From Chrysomallon squamiferum (lineage: Eukaryota > Mollusca > Gastropoda > Neomphalida > Peltospiridae), in contig CM022672.1 of NCBI GenBank assembly GCA_012295275.1, positions 20,802,894 through 20,866,893 of the forward strand: a stretch of 64,000 nucleotides of DNA. Direction: 5' to 3'. Of the stretch, positions 48,886 through 61,157 are shown in pieces. Made by a program: the position numbers and the translations under genes. Position 1 is the first letter of the stretch. Each line of letters starts with the position of its first letter. Under the pieces are notes generated by a model, which ran no database searches, was not told where the DNA came from, and saw nothing but the letters and a program-made list of their open reading frames with translations.

Positions 48886-49021
48886 CCCTCGTCTTAATCT
48901 GCCCTGAGCACACAATGTGTGCGGTTATGTCGTCAGGGTAGTGTTTTCTGTTAGAAGAGTATATCACTTTGACCGTTAGAAGTAAAAATGTTGTCAGGAT
49001 GTAACGTCCGGTTACAGCCTT

Positions 49022-49028
49022 TTTTATA
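49022..49028 (-). promoter_or_regulatory. Candidate TATA box for the giant gene
   Basis: On the minus strand the sequence CATATAAAAAAGGC contains TATAAAA at these positions. Transcription would be expected about 30 bases downstream, near 48,995, giving a 5' UTR of about 110 bases before the ATG at 48,885. The position is right, but no transcript evidence is available from sequence alone. Confidence 0.45.
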
Positions 49029-49034
49029 TGAGAC

Positions 49035-50985
49035 AGGACACTCGTATCAGGTATTCCCCCAGTACCATTCAGGTATGGCCTGACAGTAGATCGATGTCGG
49101 TAGGTGTGGCCTACACACGTATTTGGACTTCTGAGAATTCAATCGTATTAAAAATATACTTTTCAAACGCAGTCTGGGAGAACAGACGTTCTTATGGAAT
49201 TCTGATTGTAGACAAACCACATATGTTCTGTTATTGAGTTCTGAGTTGAAACCCCTGCCCCCCCCAAAAAAAAAACCCTACTTGTTCACTGTGGGGCGTT
49301 CTGAGTAAAATAAAGCCACTTGTTCAGACTGGGGCGTTATGAGTATAAAAAACCCACTCGTTATCAGTAGATTATTAGTATTTGGTTTATGTATCCATAT
49401 ATCTATATAGCTGCGCACTGAAGAGACTGATTGTTTATTGATGTATCAACGTTTTATCAATAGTTTATATCAGCAGTGTATATTAGTGTTATATCAATAG
49501 TGTGTATCAGTTATATGTTTTATATCTCTATTATATCAGTAGTTTACATGATTTATATATCAGTAGTTTATATCAGGCTGTGTAAAAAAATTATTTTAGA
49601 TACATGGCAAAAATTTATATCAGCGTTATATCAATAGTTTATATCAGCGTTTTATCAACAGTTTATATCAGCGTTTTATCAACAGTTTATATCAGCGTTC
49701 CATATAATCAGTGGTATATCAATAGTGTATATTATCACTATTTTATATCATTTTTTTTTCAAGTTTATATCGTCGTTACATCAAATTTATATCAAAAGTG
49801 TATTTTACAGTTTTGTCAGGATCTATATTAGTGTTTATCATTTACTCATTTCAGCGTTATATGAAGTGTATATAAGTATACCAATAGCTTATATTTGTTA
49901 TATCGATATCATATGCCGGCTTTATATCAAGTGTTTAAAATATAGCTGCTTTTTTTTTATTTTTTTTTTTTTTTTTTACAAGACTAGATGCTTGAATGTT
50001 TTCCAGACGTGAGGAGAAATACATCATCTGGGGTGTCTTCTTTCCTTTATTTTTTTTAAATTTTATTTTATATGTTGTTGTAAAGCCTATATTTTTATGT
50101 GGGCACATTAAAATCAAAATATCTCTTCCTTACCTCGGTTCACAGTGACCTTGGTATAACAGTTCGAGTGACCGACTTTCTGCTACAGCATTACATGCTT
50201 TATTATCATTATTATTGTCGATAATACTTTTTAATTTTTATGTATTTAATATTAATCATATTAGTAGAAGTGTTGAGTGCAGAATATTACTAGTAATTGT
50301 AATATTTCTAGTTGTGGTGAAATTGATATTTTAAAGATTTATCGTGAGGACTGCAGATATATCATCTTAATTTGAAGAAAACATTAAGAAAGGATGTTGT
50401 TTATATTTTATTCTTCTCTAGAAGCGATATTCAGTCCCATAAAAAGTTTATTTGAAATCAGCATGTTGTTTGGTCAAGGTGCTTTAAGCAGATGTTTGTG
50501 AAATATATATGTCTGTTGTGGATGTCTAAAAAGGATGTTAGTGTGGCGTCTATGTCAAAACGAGATGTTTGTCCAAAAAGTTATGTTTGTCTATTGTACA
50601 TGTCCCCCCGAAGGAAAATCTTAGATAAAACATTTACTGGTTCCCTCAGACAAATAATTAGAAAGAACAGTGTTATTAACATTAACGTTAATTTTATTAA
50701 CGTGTGCAGTGTGAAATAACTTAAGATTAAGCTGTCACCTCTACTCAACTACTGTTTTGTTCCGTCGTACAGAGCACGAAAGGGAACACTTCCGCTTTAG
50801 TAAACATTGCAATGCATCTTGACACCTGTGTGTAATGCACCTGCACTATTTGTCACGCAATATCCAGTTACCGAATGTAGAAAAAAATATTAAACTTTTG
50901 CCAATGTTACAAGAATATAATGGGCTGTTCAGGATATCAGCTTAGTGTTATCTGGATATTGTCAGTGGTTTGATAAACAGTCCCA
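49035..50985. other. Upstream flank, no gene recognised
   Basis: Contains a degenerate minisatellite (49,430-49,930) with units like TATATCAGCGTTTTATCAAC, a poly(T) run near 49,950 and no supported coding sequence. Confidence 0.6.
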
Positions 50986-50989
50986 CATA

Positions 50990-51687
50990 CAGTAATACCT
51001 CGGTTTAACAATGTAACTGTTCCAAATTTCCGATCGTTAAGTGAGGTATCGTTAATTTACATAGAATTAAGGTTAAAAAACAGTGGTTACGTTCTCGCTG
51101 ATGAAATTTGATATAAAAAATGAGTTAAATAAGGAGAATTAAAACGGCCTTTTTGACATAAATAATTTAATAGATAATAGATTTTAAACAAACTATAAAT
51201 CATTTACAAATGAATTTATACAAATACATTAAGAAATAATTATATGCCGCTCATTGTGGGTTCATTTTTCTGGGTTTTGTGTTCATTCAAGATATCGTAT
51301 TTTGTTTCTGAAGTTATTGTCCTCCGTTTCTTTTTATCATCAGCATACGCCGGTGTACTGTCTATTCGTTTTGACATATTGGAAGGGTAAATTACAAAAG
51401 CGTTAAATCTAAATGGAATAAGAAGAAAAGAGAGAAACTGAACACTACATGCACGTATAACGTCTGCATGTCATCTGATCAACACAGCTGAGGGAAACTT
51501 TAACGCGTAACTGAACGAAAAACGAACGGAATTAAACACATGCATTGTACCCATTTGTACCATTTATTTCGAGCAATTAACTACTAAATTTCTATTTGCA
51601 TAATTTGTAAAAAAAAAAATATAATAAATAAAAGATCGTTAAAGTGGTATATCGTTAAACGGGAGATCGTTAAGCGATGTAGTATTG
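50990..51687 (-). mobile_element. Second pogo-like element, internally deleted (698 bp)
   Basis: Ends CAGTAATACCTCGGTTTAAC and (reverse complement) CAATACTACATCGCTTAACG are imperfect inverted repeats, flanked by TA. On the minus strand an ATG at 51,377 opens MSKRIDSTPAYADDKKKRR, followed by ITSETKYDILNEHKTQKNEP, again resembling only the N-terminal DNA-binding domain of a pogo-type transposase. It is unrelated in sequence to the 28.7-kb element beyond this design. Confidence 0.78.
51258..51377 (-). pseudogene. Pogo-type transposase N-terminal fragment
   Basis: KKKRRTITSETKYDILNEHK is the basic-plus-first-helix signature of the CENP-B/pogo N-terminal domain. The frame ends soon after and no catalytic region follows within the element. 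Confidence 0.65.
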
Positions 51688-51969
51688 TACAGTTAAAGAT
51701 ATGAATCGTGATTTAAGAGCTAATTGCAGTGAAAACAGTTATAACACACACGCGGTCACGTAATCCCTTCTGTTTATAAAGATCTTAAGCAATAATGTTC
51801 TGACCTATACTGTAGTTGTAATTCAGCTTAGCGTGAAAGCGCACAACAACCATGCGAATGTCTCTAGCCACGAATCACGATATGACCTGACACAGCCAAG
51901 GTAATCATCAAAATCTCAACTTCTAAGAGTCACATGACAACCATACCTTCCTCTTTGATTTCGTGGGTG

Positions 51970-52044
51970 ATAAAGCTATATTATATATATATATATATAT
52001 ATGCAGCTAGTTGAGTCCTCCTTCATTCCATACCAGCCCTTGCA

Positions 52045-52087
<43 letters not shown>

Positions 52088-52290
52088 ACATTCATCTACA
52101 CGCATCAAATAACTATGTTAATAAAGAAAAGCGTAGGCAAACAACCAACAGGTTTTTAGTCCTGGGGCAGTATAGTATACTGTTTCGGATTTTTGAATAT
52201 TTGTCAAGTTAAGCTGATAAAAATATTATAGTTCAATAGTTATTGTTTTACAATATAACTGGATGTCATATTGATGGGTGGTGTTATGCC

Positions 52291-52344
<54 letters not shown>

Positions 52345-52385
52345 TGTGTATGTATGTGTTGTGTCTGTGTGTGTGTGTTTAATTG
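51970..52385. repeat. (AT)n and (TG)n microsatellites around the EMI ghost exon
   Basis: (AT)n at 51,980-52,002 and 52,048-52,085, then (GT)n at 52,292-52,375. Confidence 0.9.
52003..52047 (-). pseudogene. Ghost copy of the EMI exon 3' part
   Basis: About 45 bases match the EMI exon segment 55,404-55,448 with only two differences. They still spell CCKGWYGTKEDSTS in translation. The piece has no acceptor or donor and is flanked on both sides by (AT)n runs, so it is not a working exon. Confidence 0.75.
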
Positions 52386-52479
52386 TATTGCTAGTGCAAG
52401 GTTTTAAATGTTGAAAATGAAACGAAACGTTGAAGCAGAGTGTGAAGCGCAGCTAATCATGACTTTTCATTATGATCAG

Positions 52480-53340
52480 TTTGGAGAATTACATGAACTA
52501 TGGATATGCCTGAAAGTAATGCGCCATTGATGAACTGCACTACAGACAATTTAGATAATGACTGAACACATTTCAAACAGCATTGTCAGTTCACTTTTAA
52601 ATGTCCAATGTCTTCCAGAAAAGAAGTTGAGAAAAGTCATCTAATGACATATACTGGAAATAAAGGCAGAGAAATTTAAAAACTTTCACTGCAATATCAA
52701 AACGAAACCTTATATGATATTTATAATAAATGTTATCAATATGTAGCTCCTACAAAGAACCAAATTAGAGCAACAGTAATATTTAACAGAACCGAATGGA
52801 AGGTTTGACAAATTTGTAATTGATGTTAAATTGCTTGTTAAAGACTGTGGTAATGCTGTTAAGCAGAGTGAAAGCTTAGAGATGCAACTGATTTGCTTTC
52901 TTATAATGATAAGGTCTGTGAAAATACCTAGATCAGGGTGAAGACGGTATATCAAAAACGTGCCCCATAAAACTCTCTGAAGTCCTCGAGCTAACCAAAA
53001 ACATCTGACATGCCTGTTTAACTGTTCATAACAAAGCTTTCAAAGGACCCTAGTATCTGAAGCTCCTCTTTTATAACATTTACTGTGAAAACTAACGAAA
53101 AAGAAATGCTAGCTATCGTCTTTTCTTGACAAAAAATTTCATCAGTAAGCATTTGGTCGATATACAGATACTGAAAGTGACAGAAAGCAAATCAAGAGAA
53201 ACCTCTTTCTGTAGATCCGAAAGTCGGTAATTATTCAGGTATAGCATGATGATATGTCATGATGATATGTCAGCTCAACGTGGCCTAATATTTAAAAGTC
53301 AGAGTTGTTACACCAGTCACCATGCGAGCACAAATGATAA
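52480..53340 (+). pseudogene. Degraded Ty3/Gypsy-type gag-like sequence
   Basis: In shifting frames the region reads FKQHCQFTFKCP, LYDIYNKCYQYVAPTKNQIR, FDKFVIDVKLLVKDC and DQGEDGISKTCPIKLSEVLE. These peptides recur in order in gag proteins of invertebrate Ty3/Gypsy elements. A Cys/His-poor remnant near 53,305-53,345 (CYTSHHASTNDKCN) may be an old zinc knuckle. Stops and frameshifts are frequent, so it is a fossil. No LTRs were found. Confidence 0.45.
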
Positions 53341-53344
53341 ATGC

Positions 53345-54603
53345 AACTGGTTAATTCTGGACCCAGTCTAAACTGGCAAAGGCAGCTATAGATCTAAATA
53401 TCTAACTAAAAACATTTTGTTTTGGTGTCCTCTTATTTTAAATGTCAATGAATTTTAGTTTCTGAGTATTATGTAAAGGAGTGCACAACAAGGAAATTAT
53501 ATAACTTATTTGCTTTTAATATTGATTTGATGAAAATTACGATACTTATTTACATTTCACTTTTCAAATAAAACATTAAGTTAAAATCTCAGACACTCTG
53601 AAAATAATGTTAGATAAAATGAATGTAAATGAATTAAAAAAAAAAAAGACAACAAAACAACACCATTATCATCCAAAGAGTTTTGAATGATTAGGCCTGA
53701 TTTATAAAGATGCACAATATAAAATTATATAACACCAGTAACACATTTAGTTAATGATATCACTGGTAATTAATATATATATATATATTTTTTTTTTTAC
53801 TTTATAAGTTATTAGCTATTACCATAAGCTATTATTATTGCAGGTCTTGCTTATTTTATTTCAATATTTCCTTCAGCATGAACAAAAAAATATGATTATC
53901 ATTACTGAAACTGACGTACAGTCAACTCACCCATATGTAACAAATGTTAATTTATAACCTTTTTTTCACAAAGGTTTGAATTAAATATTCGAGAATGATA
54001 TTTACCTGTGATAAGAAAGAAGTTAACAGGCTCACTCATAATACTGATGTTTAATAAAAGTAAAGTAAGCTAACTATTTCTCTGGCAAGCTTGGGACCAG
54101 AGGTGGTCCTGATTTCTGGATACAGACTAAATTTTACTTAAAATATAAAATAAACAAGGAAATTAATAAAAAATAACAGTAAATAGAAATTTAACTTATC
54201 ATCTGTACACAGTAACACTCTCAACTGAACTGGCGTCATGGAAACTAAAATAAAATGTTCCTAATTCAAAAGTAGCCAATTTTAAATATGGCTGCTTTTC
54301 TGGATTTTTCCGATTTCTGGTTAATTATTTCGATACCCGTATTCGATATTTGGGATTTCAAATTTTATTTAAGTTTAAACATACCGTATGATAAGTGAAA
54401 TGCTATTTGCAATTTTACCATTTTCAACACATTTCAGTTAATTTTAATTTTTTGTTTCTAGGGACTGTCCATGGGACAAATGTCCGATAAGCAAATGCCC
54501 TAAATCGAAAATTCAGTAACCATTAAAATAGCTCCAGATAAACGTTCTCCATCTGTCCATCCCAGTTATACCACTAATTAAGACTGTATAATAATATGTC
54601 AGG

Positions 54604-54646
<43 letters not shown>

Positions 54647-54954
54647 ATACCTTCGTAAAAAGAGAGAAATGACAAAATTATTAACAACATGAAATATAAA
54701 AAATTATATGTACACGTTAATCATTATTTTGTGATATCGATATCGCATTATCCATTTATGAACACTAATCATATTTCTAATAAAATACGCAAATAAATGC
54801 ATAAACGATTAAACAATCCTGTTGCTATTTTTACTTGCTTTTAACATAGGAAAATATAATTTACAAAAATAATATTAAAAAAAATAAAATAAAAAAAAAA
54901 AAAAAGGAAAAATAGAAATAAAAAAGTAAATAAATAAATAAATAAATAAATAAA

Positions 54955-55000
<46 letters not shown>

Positions 55001-55396
55001 TATTTCCTTTATTTCTTTCGTTTTCAGCAGAAATATATATATAAAAATTATTATATATAGAAATACATAATTAATTATCATATTCGTATTGCAGTAACAT
55101 TTATGAACATTTATTATATTTCTAATAAGGTAGATAAGTAAATGCATATTCGATTAACAATCTTATTGCTACTTTTATAGTTTTAACAAAGGAAAATATA
55201 ACTTTAAAAAAATAGATAAACGAAAAAAATAGAAATAAAATAAAATAAATAAATAAAAGATAGTAATAATAATAATGATGATGATGATGATGATAATGAC
55301 GATGATGATAATGTTGATGATAATAATAATAATATATTTCGTTTATTCTGCAGTGCATGCTAACGTCAAACCATGTCAGTAAGAATACAAACTTAC
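53345..55396. other. AT-rich stretch without recognised gene
   Basis: Holds (AT)n at 54,620-54,645, AAAT/AAT runs at 54,930-55,000 and GAT/AAT runs at 55,260-55,335. Two segments (54,780-54,960 and 55,100-55,260) resemble each other, indicating an old local duplication of about 380 bp spacing. Confidence 0.55.
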
Positions 55397-55681
55397 AAAC
55401 GGTGCAGCTCGTTGAGTCCTCCTTCGTTCCATACCAGCCCTTGCAGCAGTAAGGTTCATTTCTGTATCGTTCCCTCCAGACGTATTTATAGGAATAACAG
55501 CTGAAGAAAACAACATATAATTTAGCTAACAAACGTAATGTCTAACAAATCCAAAAATTAGTCTTAAGCGTTTAAGTAAAAAAGAAAAAAAAAAAAAAGA
55601 AAGAAAGAAAAAATATTATAATAATAATTTGTATTTTAGCAAAATAATCTTCATATTATAACTGGTTGATAGGTTTTATTT

Positions 55682-55753
<72 letters not shown>

Positions 55754-55980
55754 AAATACTTATCTTTTTATTTTTTAAAATTATTTTATATTATTAATTA
55801 TTATATTTTCAATAAAACACTCATCGTTAAAAAACAAATTTAATGGCGAACTTACATATAACGTTTTTAAAAAGTCTACAAATAAATAAATAAACAGCAA
55901 AAAGCAACTTACACAGACGAGAAGCTGAAAGTACATATGCGTACTCGTTCATAATAACGCACCTTCGATAACACACGTGT
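55397..55980 (-). CDS. EMI domain, two exons
   Basis: Exon 55,913-55,980 encodes TRVLSKVRYYERVRICTFSF and exon 55,397-55,500 encodes CYSYKYVWRERYRNEPYCCK followed by GWYGTKEDSTSC. The CCxGW motif and the Cys spacing are those of the EMI domain, an extracellular protein-interaction domain found near the N-terminus of MEGF- and emilin-like proteins. The first exon is entered in phase 0 and passes phase 2 to the second, which ends in phase 1 with the strong donor GTAAGT. That end phase fits the discoidin exon at 46,284. No other plausible downstream exon was found before 48,885. Confidence 0.68.
55683..55751. repeat. (CT)n microsatellite in the EMI intron
   Basis: About 34 CT units between the two EMI exons. 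Confidence 0.95.
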
Positions 55981-57535
55981 CTGTAAATAAACAAACAATC
56001 AGTGTAATTTTGTGTGTGTTAAAAATATGTCCATCAAAATTTTAATCTCATTCACACACAAACACATACACACACACGGAATGACTAGCCTTCTATATCC
56101 CGACTTTTAAAAAAATTGAATACTAATTTCAACAGATTAAATTTAATTATATTTAGAAATATATTTCTGCTGAACTATAATGGTGCATCGACGTAACATA
56201 TATATATATATATAAGCAAACGTAACATTTAATTTTGAAAGCAATTTCCATAATTTGTTACCAGAAGGTTTCAATCAAGTTTTTTTTTTTTTTGTTATAT
56301 TCCATTTTTTTTTTCACTATTACTTTAAAATAATTAAATTTATGTTAATGATTCTTAATTCAAGCTATTATTTATTTATTTATCTATATATTATTATATA
56401 TTTTATTATAATTATCATGGATAACAAATCGTGAAAAATTTGAATTTGTATAACAACATATCCGACATATCCACAGGACTCATTTTAAAATTCGTACATA
56501 GGACCATAATTATATATGATATATATATTTCATAAATTAAGGATCATCCAAAAAAACAAAAACAAAAACAAAAAAAAAAACATTTCAGTGGACGTTACTG
56601 TGACGGGAAAATACCTAATGAATCCGCCAAAAAGGGGCGATCCTACAAAATGCTATATAACATGTAAGTAAATAAATTAGTGAATGCTTAAAGCAAAAAC
56701 AAAAATTACACAAAAATTAAGTCTTGGTTAATATACACATTTATAATCAAAATCTTAAATAGAGGGCACCAAATGGTCTGTTGCTATGGGCTACAAAACG
56801 GGCAGCGATGCCAGCGAAGAGACAAATCGTAAGATGACATGGCAGTTTCTAAAAACTGGTTATTATCCAGGTATTGCTTATTGATGACTAACTTAAACTT
56901 TAATGTTCAGGTAAACTGTAAAAGGACAATAGAGGATATGTTACATCATGTAGTTTATTTTTTACGAGTTGACAAATCAGTCTGCAACTAAATCTTGTTA
57001 AATGGATGAACTATATTCGCATAAAATAAATAGTCATATCGAGTAGTAGGATTTTTTGCCAAAGCAAAAAGAAAAAGAAAGAAACAAAAAGTGACGTCAA
57101 TAGGACACTATCACAACGGCTAAAGGCCTTAAAGTTTTAGACAGCTGCTGAATAAGTAAGTAGGTATAAAATAAAATAAAAAACCCGAAACAAACACAAC
57201 AAAAACAACAACAAACAAACAAAAAAAAAAAAAAATATATACAAAACAAAACAAAAAAAAAAACCATTAAAAAAAAACAACAAAAAAATATGGTAAATAC
57301 TGTTGCCATTTGCTGAGTAGGTATTCTCCCAAAAGTTTTATAGTCAATAGTCATATGGTTAATAGCCATACAATTTGGTAAGCAGTCAAGCAGTAAGTAA
57401 GCTGGGCACCCCAGTTTGGGGAATAATCAACTAGTTTTGGCAGTGGGCAGCATGCGTTCACGGTTACTTCAATTATGTGGAGATGTTGCTCTTAAATGGG
57501 AGAAGGTATTTGACGGAGACATGTTCTGACAGTGG
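55981..57535. other. Gene-poor AT-rich stretch
   Basis: Poly(A)/poly(T) and AT tracts; no exon recognised. A missing small exon linking 59,451 and 55,980 could lie between here and 59,450. Confidence 0.5.
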
Positions 57536-57724
57536 TTTCACAGGGCTGCCGGACTAGCTCTACTACCACAAGACAAAATTCAAGACGCATGGACTCGACA
57601 CCAAATTTTCCTCGACAACTGGATTGATGATGATGCTCGCTTCCCCCTGCCGCTCTGAAACCACCATAAGACCAATTGGCCACGTACCAACAACAATCTG
57701 CATCAGTTGCAGCAGAGAGTCAAG
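57536..57724 (+). pseudogene. MULE-like transposase C-terminal fragment
   Basis: The frame reads LALLPQDKIQDAWTRHQIFL, then DNWIDDDARFPLP, a stop at 57,656-57,658, and NHHKTNWPRTNNNLHQLQQR. The W-N-H...R-T-N-N-x-L-E-G-W ending is characteristic of MULE-type transposases fused to FLYWCH fingers in invertebrates; here E-G-W is already altered. No flanking inverted repeats were seen. Confidence 0.6.
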
Positions 57725-57749
57725 GCGACCCGTCAGTTCTTAGATGCTG

Positions 57750-57830
57750 TAGGCCACTGATTTTCAACCTTTTTCATAACACGACCCCATATGAGCAACT
57801 CAGTATGACCGATGACCCCTTTAAAAATTT
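57750..57830 (+). mobile_element. Possible hAT-like terminal sequence
   Basis: CCACTGATTTTCAACCTTTT followed by CATAACACGACCCC resembles the start of many hAT non-autonomous elements. The opposite end was not identified, so this is tentative. Confidence 0.3.
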
Positions 57831-59450
57831 TGATTCAAACATATCTAGGGTTACCATATTTTCATCAACCAAGGACAGTACAAAAGGAATCTATATTCAC
57901 TGTGACGGGTCCGAAACCTATCTACACGTTTTTATTTATTCCTCCTTTGAAGTCAAGTTGAAAAAAGCCTAATTACAAATTCTACCCAGGACAGTAATCA
58001 CATAACATTTTCTACTTCAGGGTTCTCATCTTGTTGTTAACAAAAAAAAAAAACGTCTTGTTACTGCAGCGCACAACTTATAAACAAATTAGAAATATCT
58101 GCGTTCAGGGACTTTTATTATTCTACGTCCAGGTACTAAACGAAAGAGATGTGTCGACTTCCCGTGCCGACACCGTCTCTAGCAGGGCACCGATCAAAGA
58201 GATCTCGTTAAAAACGCGTGCCGACTACTTATATAACCATCGTGTAGGCGTCCTCTGCAGACAGCCTTTCTGAGATGAGTTTTCAACTTTAATGCCAGTT
58301 TTGAGTTTGTTAACCACAGTGCTTCTTTGTTTATAAAATAACGGAACTTCCCCTAATTATATAAATCAGCTTCTAAATAGCCCGTGTACGTCTGTATACG
58401 CTCTGCTATTTAGTTTTTGTGTATTTACCATTTTCTGACATTAATTAGGTAAATATTTAAGAAGTGTAAAAATACAAATTTTAAACATGATTATACAAGA
58501 TAGCTAAATAAATATTACTGTAATATAATAATATACTTAAGATAAATTGTAGCAAACATTCTGCTTTAAATGGGCAAATAAAATTACGATTAAAAACAAG
58601 TCTGACAAAGAGGCACTAATGAGGCTCCGTCACAGTTGCCAACAAACAGTCAAGGAATACAATATCCGAAATAATGAGCAAATGTCAGTAGTATAATGTT
58701 TGTTTTGTCAGTCTGCTATCCAAATACTGGTTTACGAATTAGCGAGCTGTATAGCCTATATGAGGTGTAGAAGTAGTTAAAATCATTGCAATAAATGATA
58801 TGAAATAATATTTTTGTTTGTTTGTTTGTTTATTTGTTCTATTCCATTTCGACTTGTCGCAAGAATAATAACCCTATGTGACAGAACTAGCTAAATACCA
58901 GATAATTCTGAATGTCTTTCGTACAAAACAACAACCAAAAGAAAAAAAACCGTATCACCTTTCTGTGTTCACCATCTTTGTTGATAACTTGATACTGTAC
59001 TTAGATTTTGAAACAGAAACAGTTGACATGCTTTTGGCTTGCATCTCGCCAAATCATACCTTTATAATTATTTCTTGAACTTAAGATACTTATTTCTAAA
59101 CTCTTTGTTTTTAAATGCCTGATGCTTTGAAACTTTTAAAGCCTTATGACATACCCAATTTAATAAAATAATTGGAATGTTATTTATTATTCATTATTGT
59201 TAATTTTTGGGTGTATATATTTTTAAAAACTTACAGCAAAAATCAATTTAATTACATGACAGAGGCCCACTATTACATAACTTACGTTAGAGGCCCGCAC
59301 TAGCTTAATCCGACCCGTATAATTTTCAACTCTTTTGCTAGTCTGCCACAACAAACAAACAAACAAACAAACAAACTAATAAACAAACTAATAAACAAAC
59401 TAATAAACAAACTAATAAACAAACAAACAAATAAATAAATAACAGCTTAC
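57831..59450. other. Stretch without recognised gene
   Basis: No supported coding sequence. An (AAAC)n / AAACTAAT tract occupies 59,345-59,440 beside the signal-peptide exon donor. Confidence 0.5.
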
Positions 59451-59518
59451 CCTGACCACCCATGAGCTAAAGCTAGAAAGGAGATCAAACACAGAAGTGA
59501 ACAGATTTTCACGTCCAT
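59451..59518 (-). CDS. Signal-peptide exon of an EMI-domain N-terminus
   Basis: The ATG at 59,518 encodes MDVKICSLLCLISFLALAHG, a clear signal peptide. The exon ends at the donor GTAAGC after GGTCAGG, leaving two bases. The next exon at 55,980 looks best in a frame needing phase 0, so either one small exon is missing between 55,980 and 59,451 or the border is wrong. The downstream exons carry an EMI domain. This may be a separate gene or an alternative 5' end of the giant VWDE-like gene. Confidence 0.6.
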
Positions 59519-60431
59519 CTTGATTTGATGTTTCCTCGAAAATTAATAAAGCTGTTTGGACCAGGAAGTTATCTGTCAAAGGATAAATCCATAGACAAAA
59601 AAAAAAAAAAAAAAAAAAACCTTCAACAAACAAGTAATAATAAAAGCTGAAATATGCCGGTGTACAAGAAGGAAGTATGTTACAGCTGCTTGATATGTCT
59701 GAGTGGTATTAATACCTAAAATTGGGCTCGTCCCGTCTAAAGGGTAGCAGACTATTACAGCATCACGTAACAAGATGTTAATTATCTGAGACAGTTTAAA
59801 CTACTAAATGACTATTCTGTATCCACTAGAGAACAATAACACAAACAATAATTATATATATGTATATATATATATATATATATAAGTAGTTTACATAAAT
59901 TAACCCTCAAGGGTAATATATCGTTAAATCGTACGATTCGTCGATACACTATAAAAGACAATAGCGTTGACAAATAATTCGGAGTCCACCCATTAGTCAG
60001 AACCCCATTTATCAGACACCCACCAGACCCCATTTGTCAGACATTCAGATAATCTCTAGCCCATTGCCTATGTGAATAATGGGCACAGCCCAATAAAAAT
60101 AACAGAACTATAAGTCCGCATAACTTAATAATTTAATAATTTACATCCACATCCAGTGACGGACTCGAACGTATAGCACCCATTCGTCCGCAATCCGAAT
60201 GCAGACGTTTTTACCGAGGTTAATTATCGCTTCCCACGAAGCACGCCGTTCTTTCTCTTTCGTCATTTCTGCGTGCATCTATTTTTTGCGGTAAACCTGG
60301 CACTGGCGAGTATATTATTTTCTGTCATATGTTCGTCTGTCTGTATACGTATATATTTATATGTGTTTTTATGTGTGTTTGTGTGTGTATGTATATCTAT
60401 ATCTATATACACATATATATATATGTATGTG

Positions 60432-60462
<31 letters not shown>

Positions 60463-61157
60463 ATGTGTATGTATACATACACACACACTAGATTTTTTTA
60501 TGCGTGTCTGACAATAGTTTATTAGAAGATAATATCTTGAAATGTGATACTAATAGGTAAGATGAAGATAATAAAGTATTAGGAATCTTAAATGCTCGTC
60601 TCGGTTATTCTGTTTAGTTTCTATGTTTTGTCATTAGCAGCTTTTACTTATTTATTTTTTCTTCTTTCAGTCAGTATTCTCTGTTTTCTTTCTCAGTAAT
60701 CAAATGAAGAAAGTCAGTAACGAATTCTTAGCCTGCTAATCAATGCAGACCACATATGATTATATATTTTATTTTGAATAAAAGCTGAAAAGAATGCTGC
60801 GTTTAAATAATACCATGCTTCGTTCTGTTTCTTTAGTTATTTCTATTTCTATTCATTCTTTCCTTTTGTTCTTTCTTTAAGTTGTTCTATATTTTCTTTC
60901 TTTCTATCCTTCTTTTTTTTCTTTCTATCTTTTCTATATTTTGTTTCCTTTTTTCATTCTTTCCTTCCTTCCTTCTTTTTTTTTTCGTATTTTGATTTCT
61001 TTATTATTTATTTATGATATATTTTTAATCAGTTCATACACTCTGCTCTCCCTGATTGTTTATTTAAGCTTCTGTAATCGAATTTTCTTTCTTATCATTT
61101 TTATGTTTTTAATGTACTTGCTATGGACCTTCACCGCTCTGATCTTGTGTATTGTTC
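59519..61157. other. Upstream flank of the EMI gene, no gene recognised
   Basis: Poly(A) at 59,600-59,620, TA/TG-rich tracts at 59,855-59,885 and 60,340-60,490, and pyrimidine-rich TTTC/TTCC runs at 60,840-60,990. No exon or RNA gene could be supported. Confidence 0.55.

Noticed and set aside
48628-48915. Longer version of the signal-peptide exon, starting upstream and running into the intron
   Set aside because: The upstream start is TTG, and the strong donor GTAAGTAT at 48,818 ends the exon.
50120-50200. Possible minus-strand exon with a good donor (GAGGTAAGG)
   Set aside because: Its translation matches no expected domain and the phase does not help join the EMI exon to anything.
55122-55532. 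136-codon minus-strand frame as a complete gene
   Set aside because: Only the first part (55,397-55,500) is a real EMI exon; the rest is intronic GAT/AAT repeat read after the donor.
60140-60260. B-box-like GTTCGAGTCC on the minus strand, possible tRNA or SINE
   Set aside because: The T-arm does not pair, no cloverleaf could be folded and no A box is in position.
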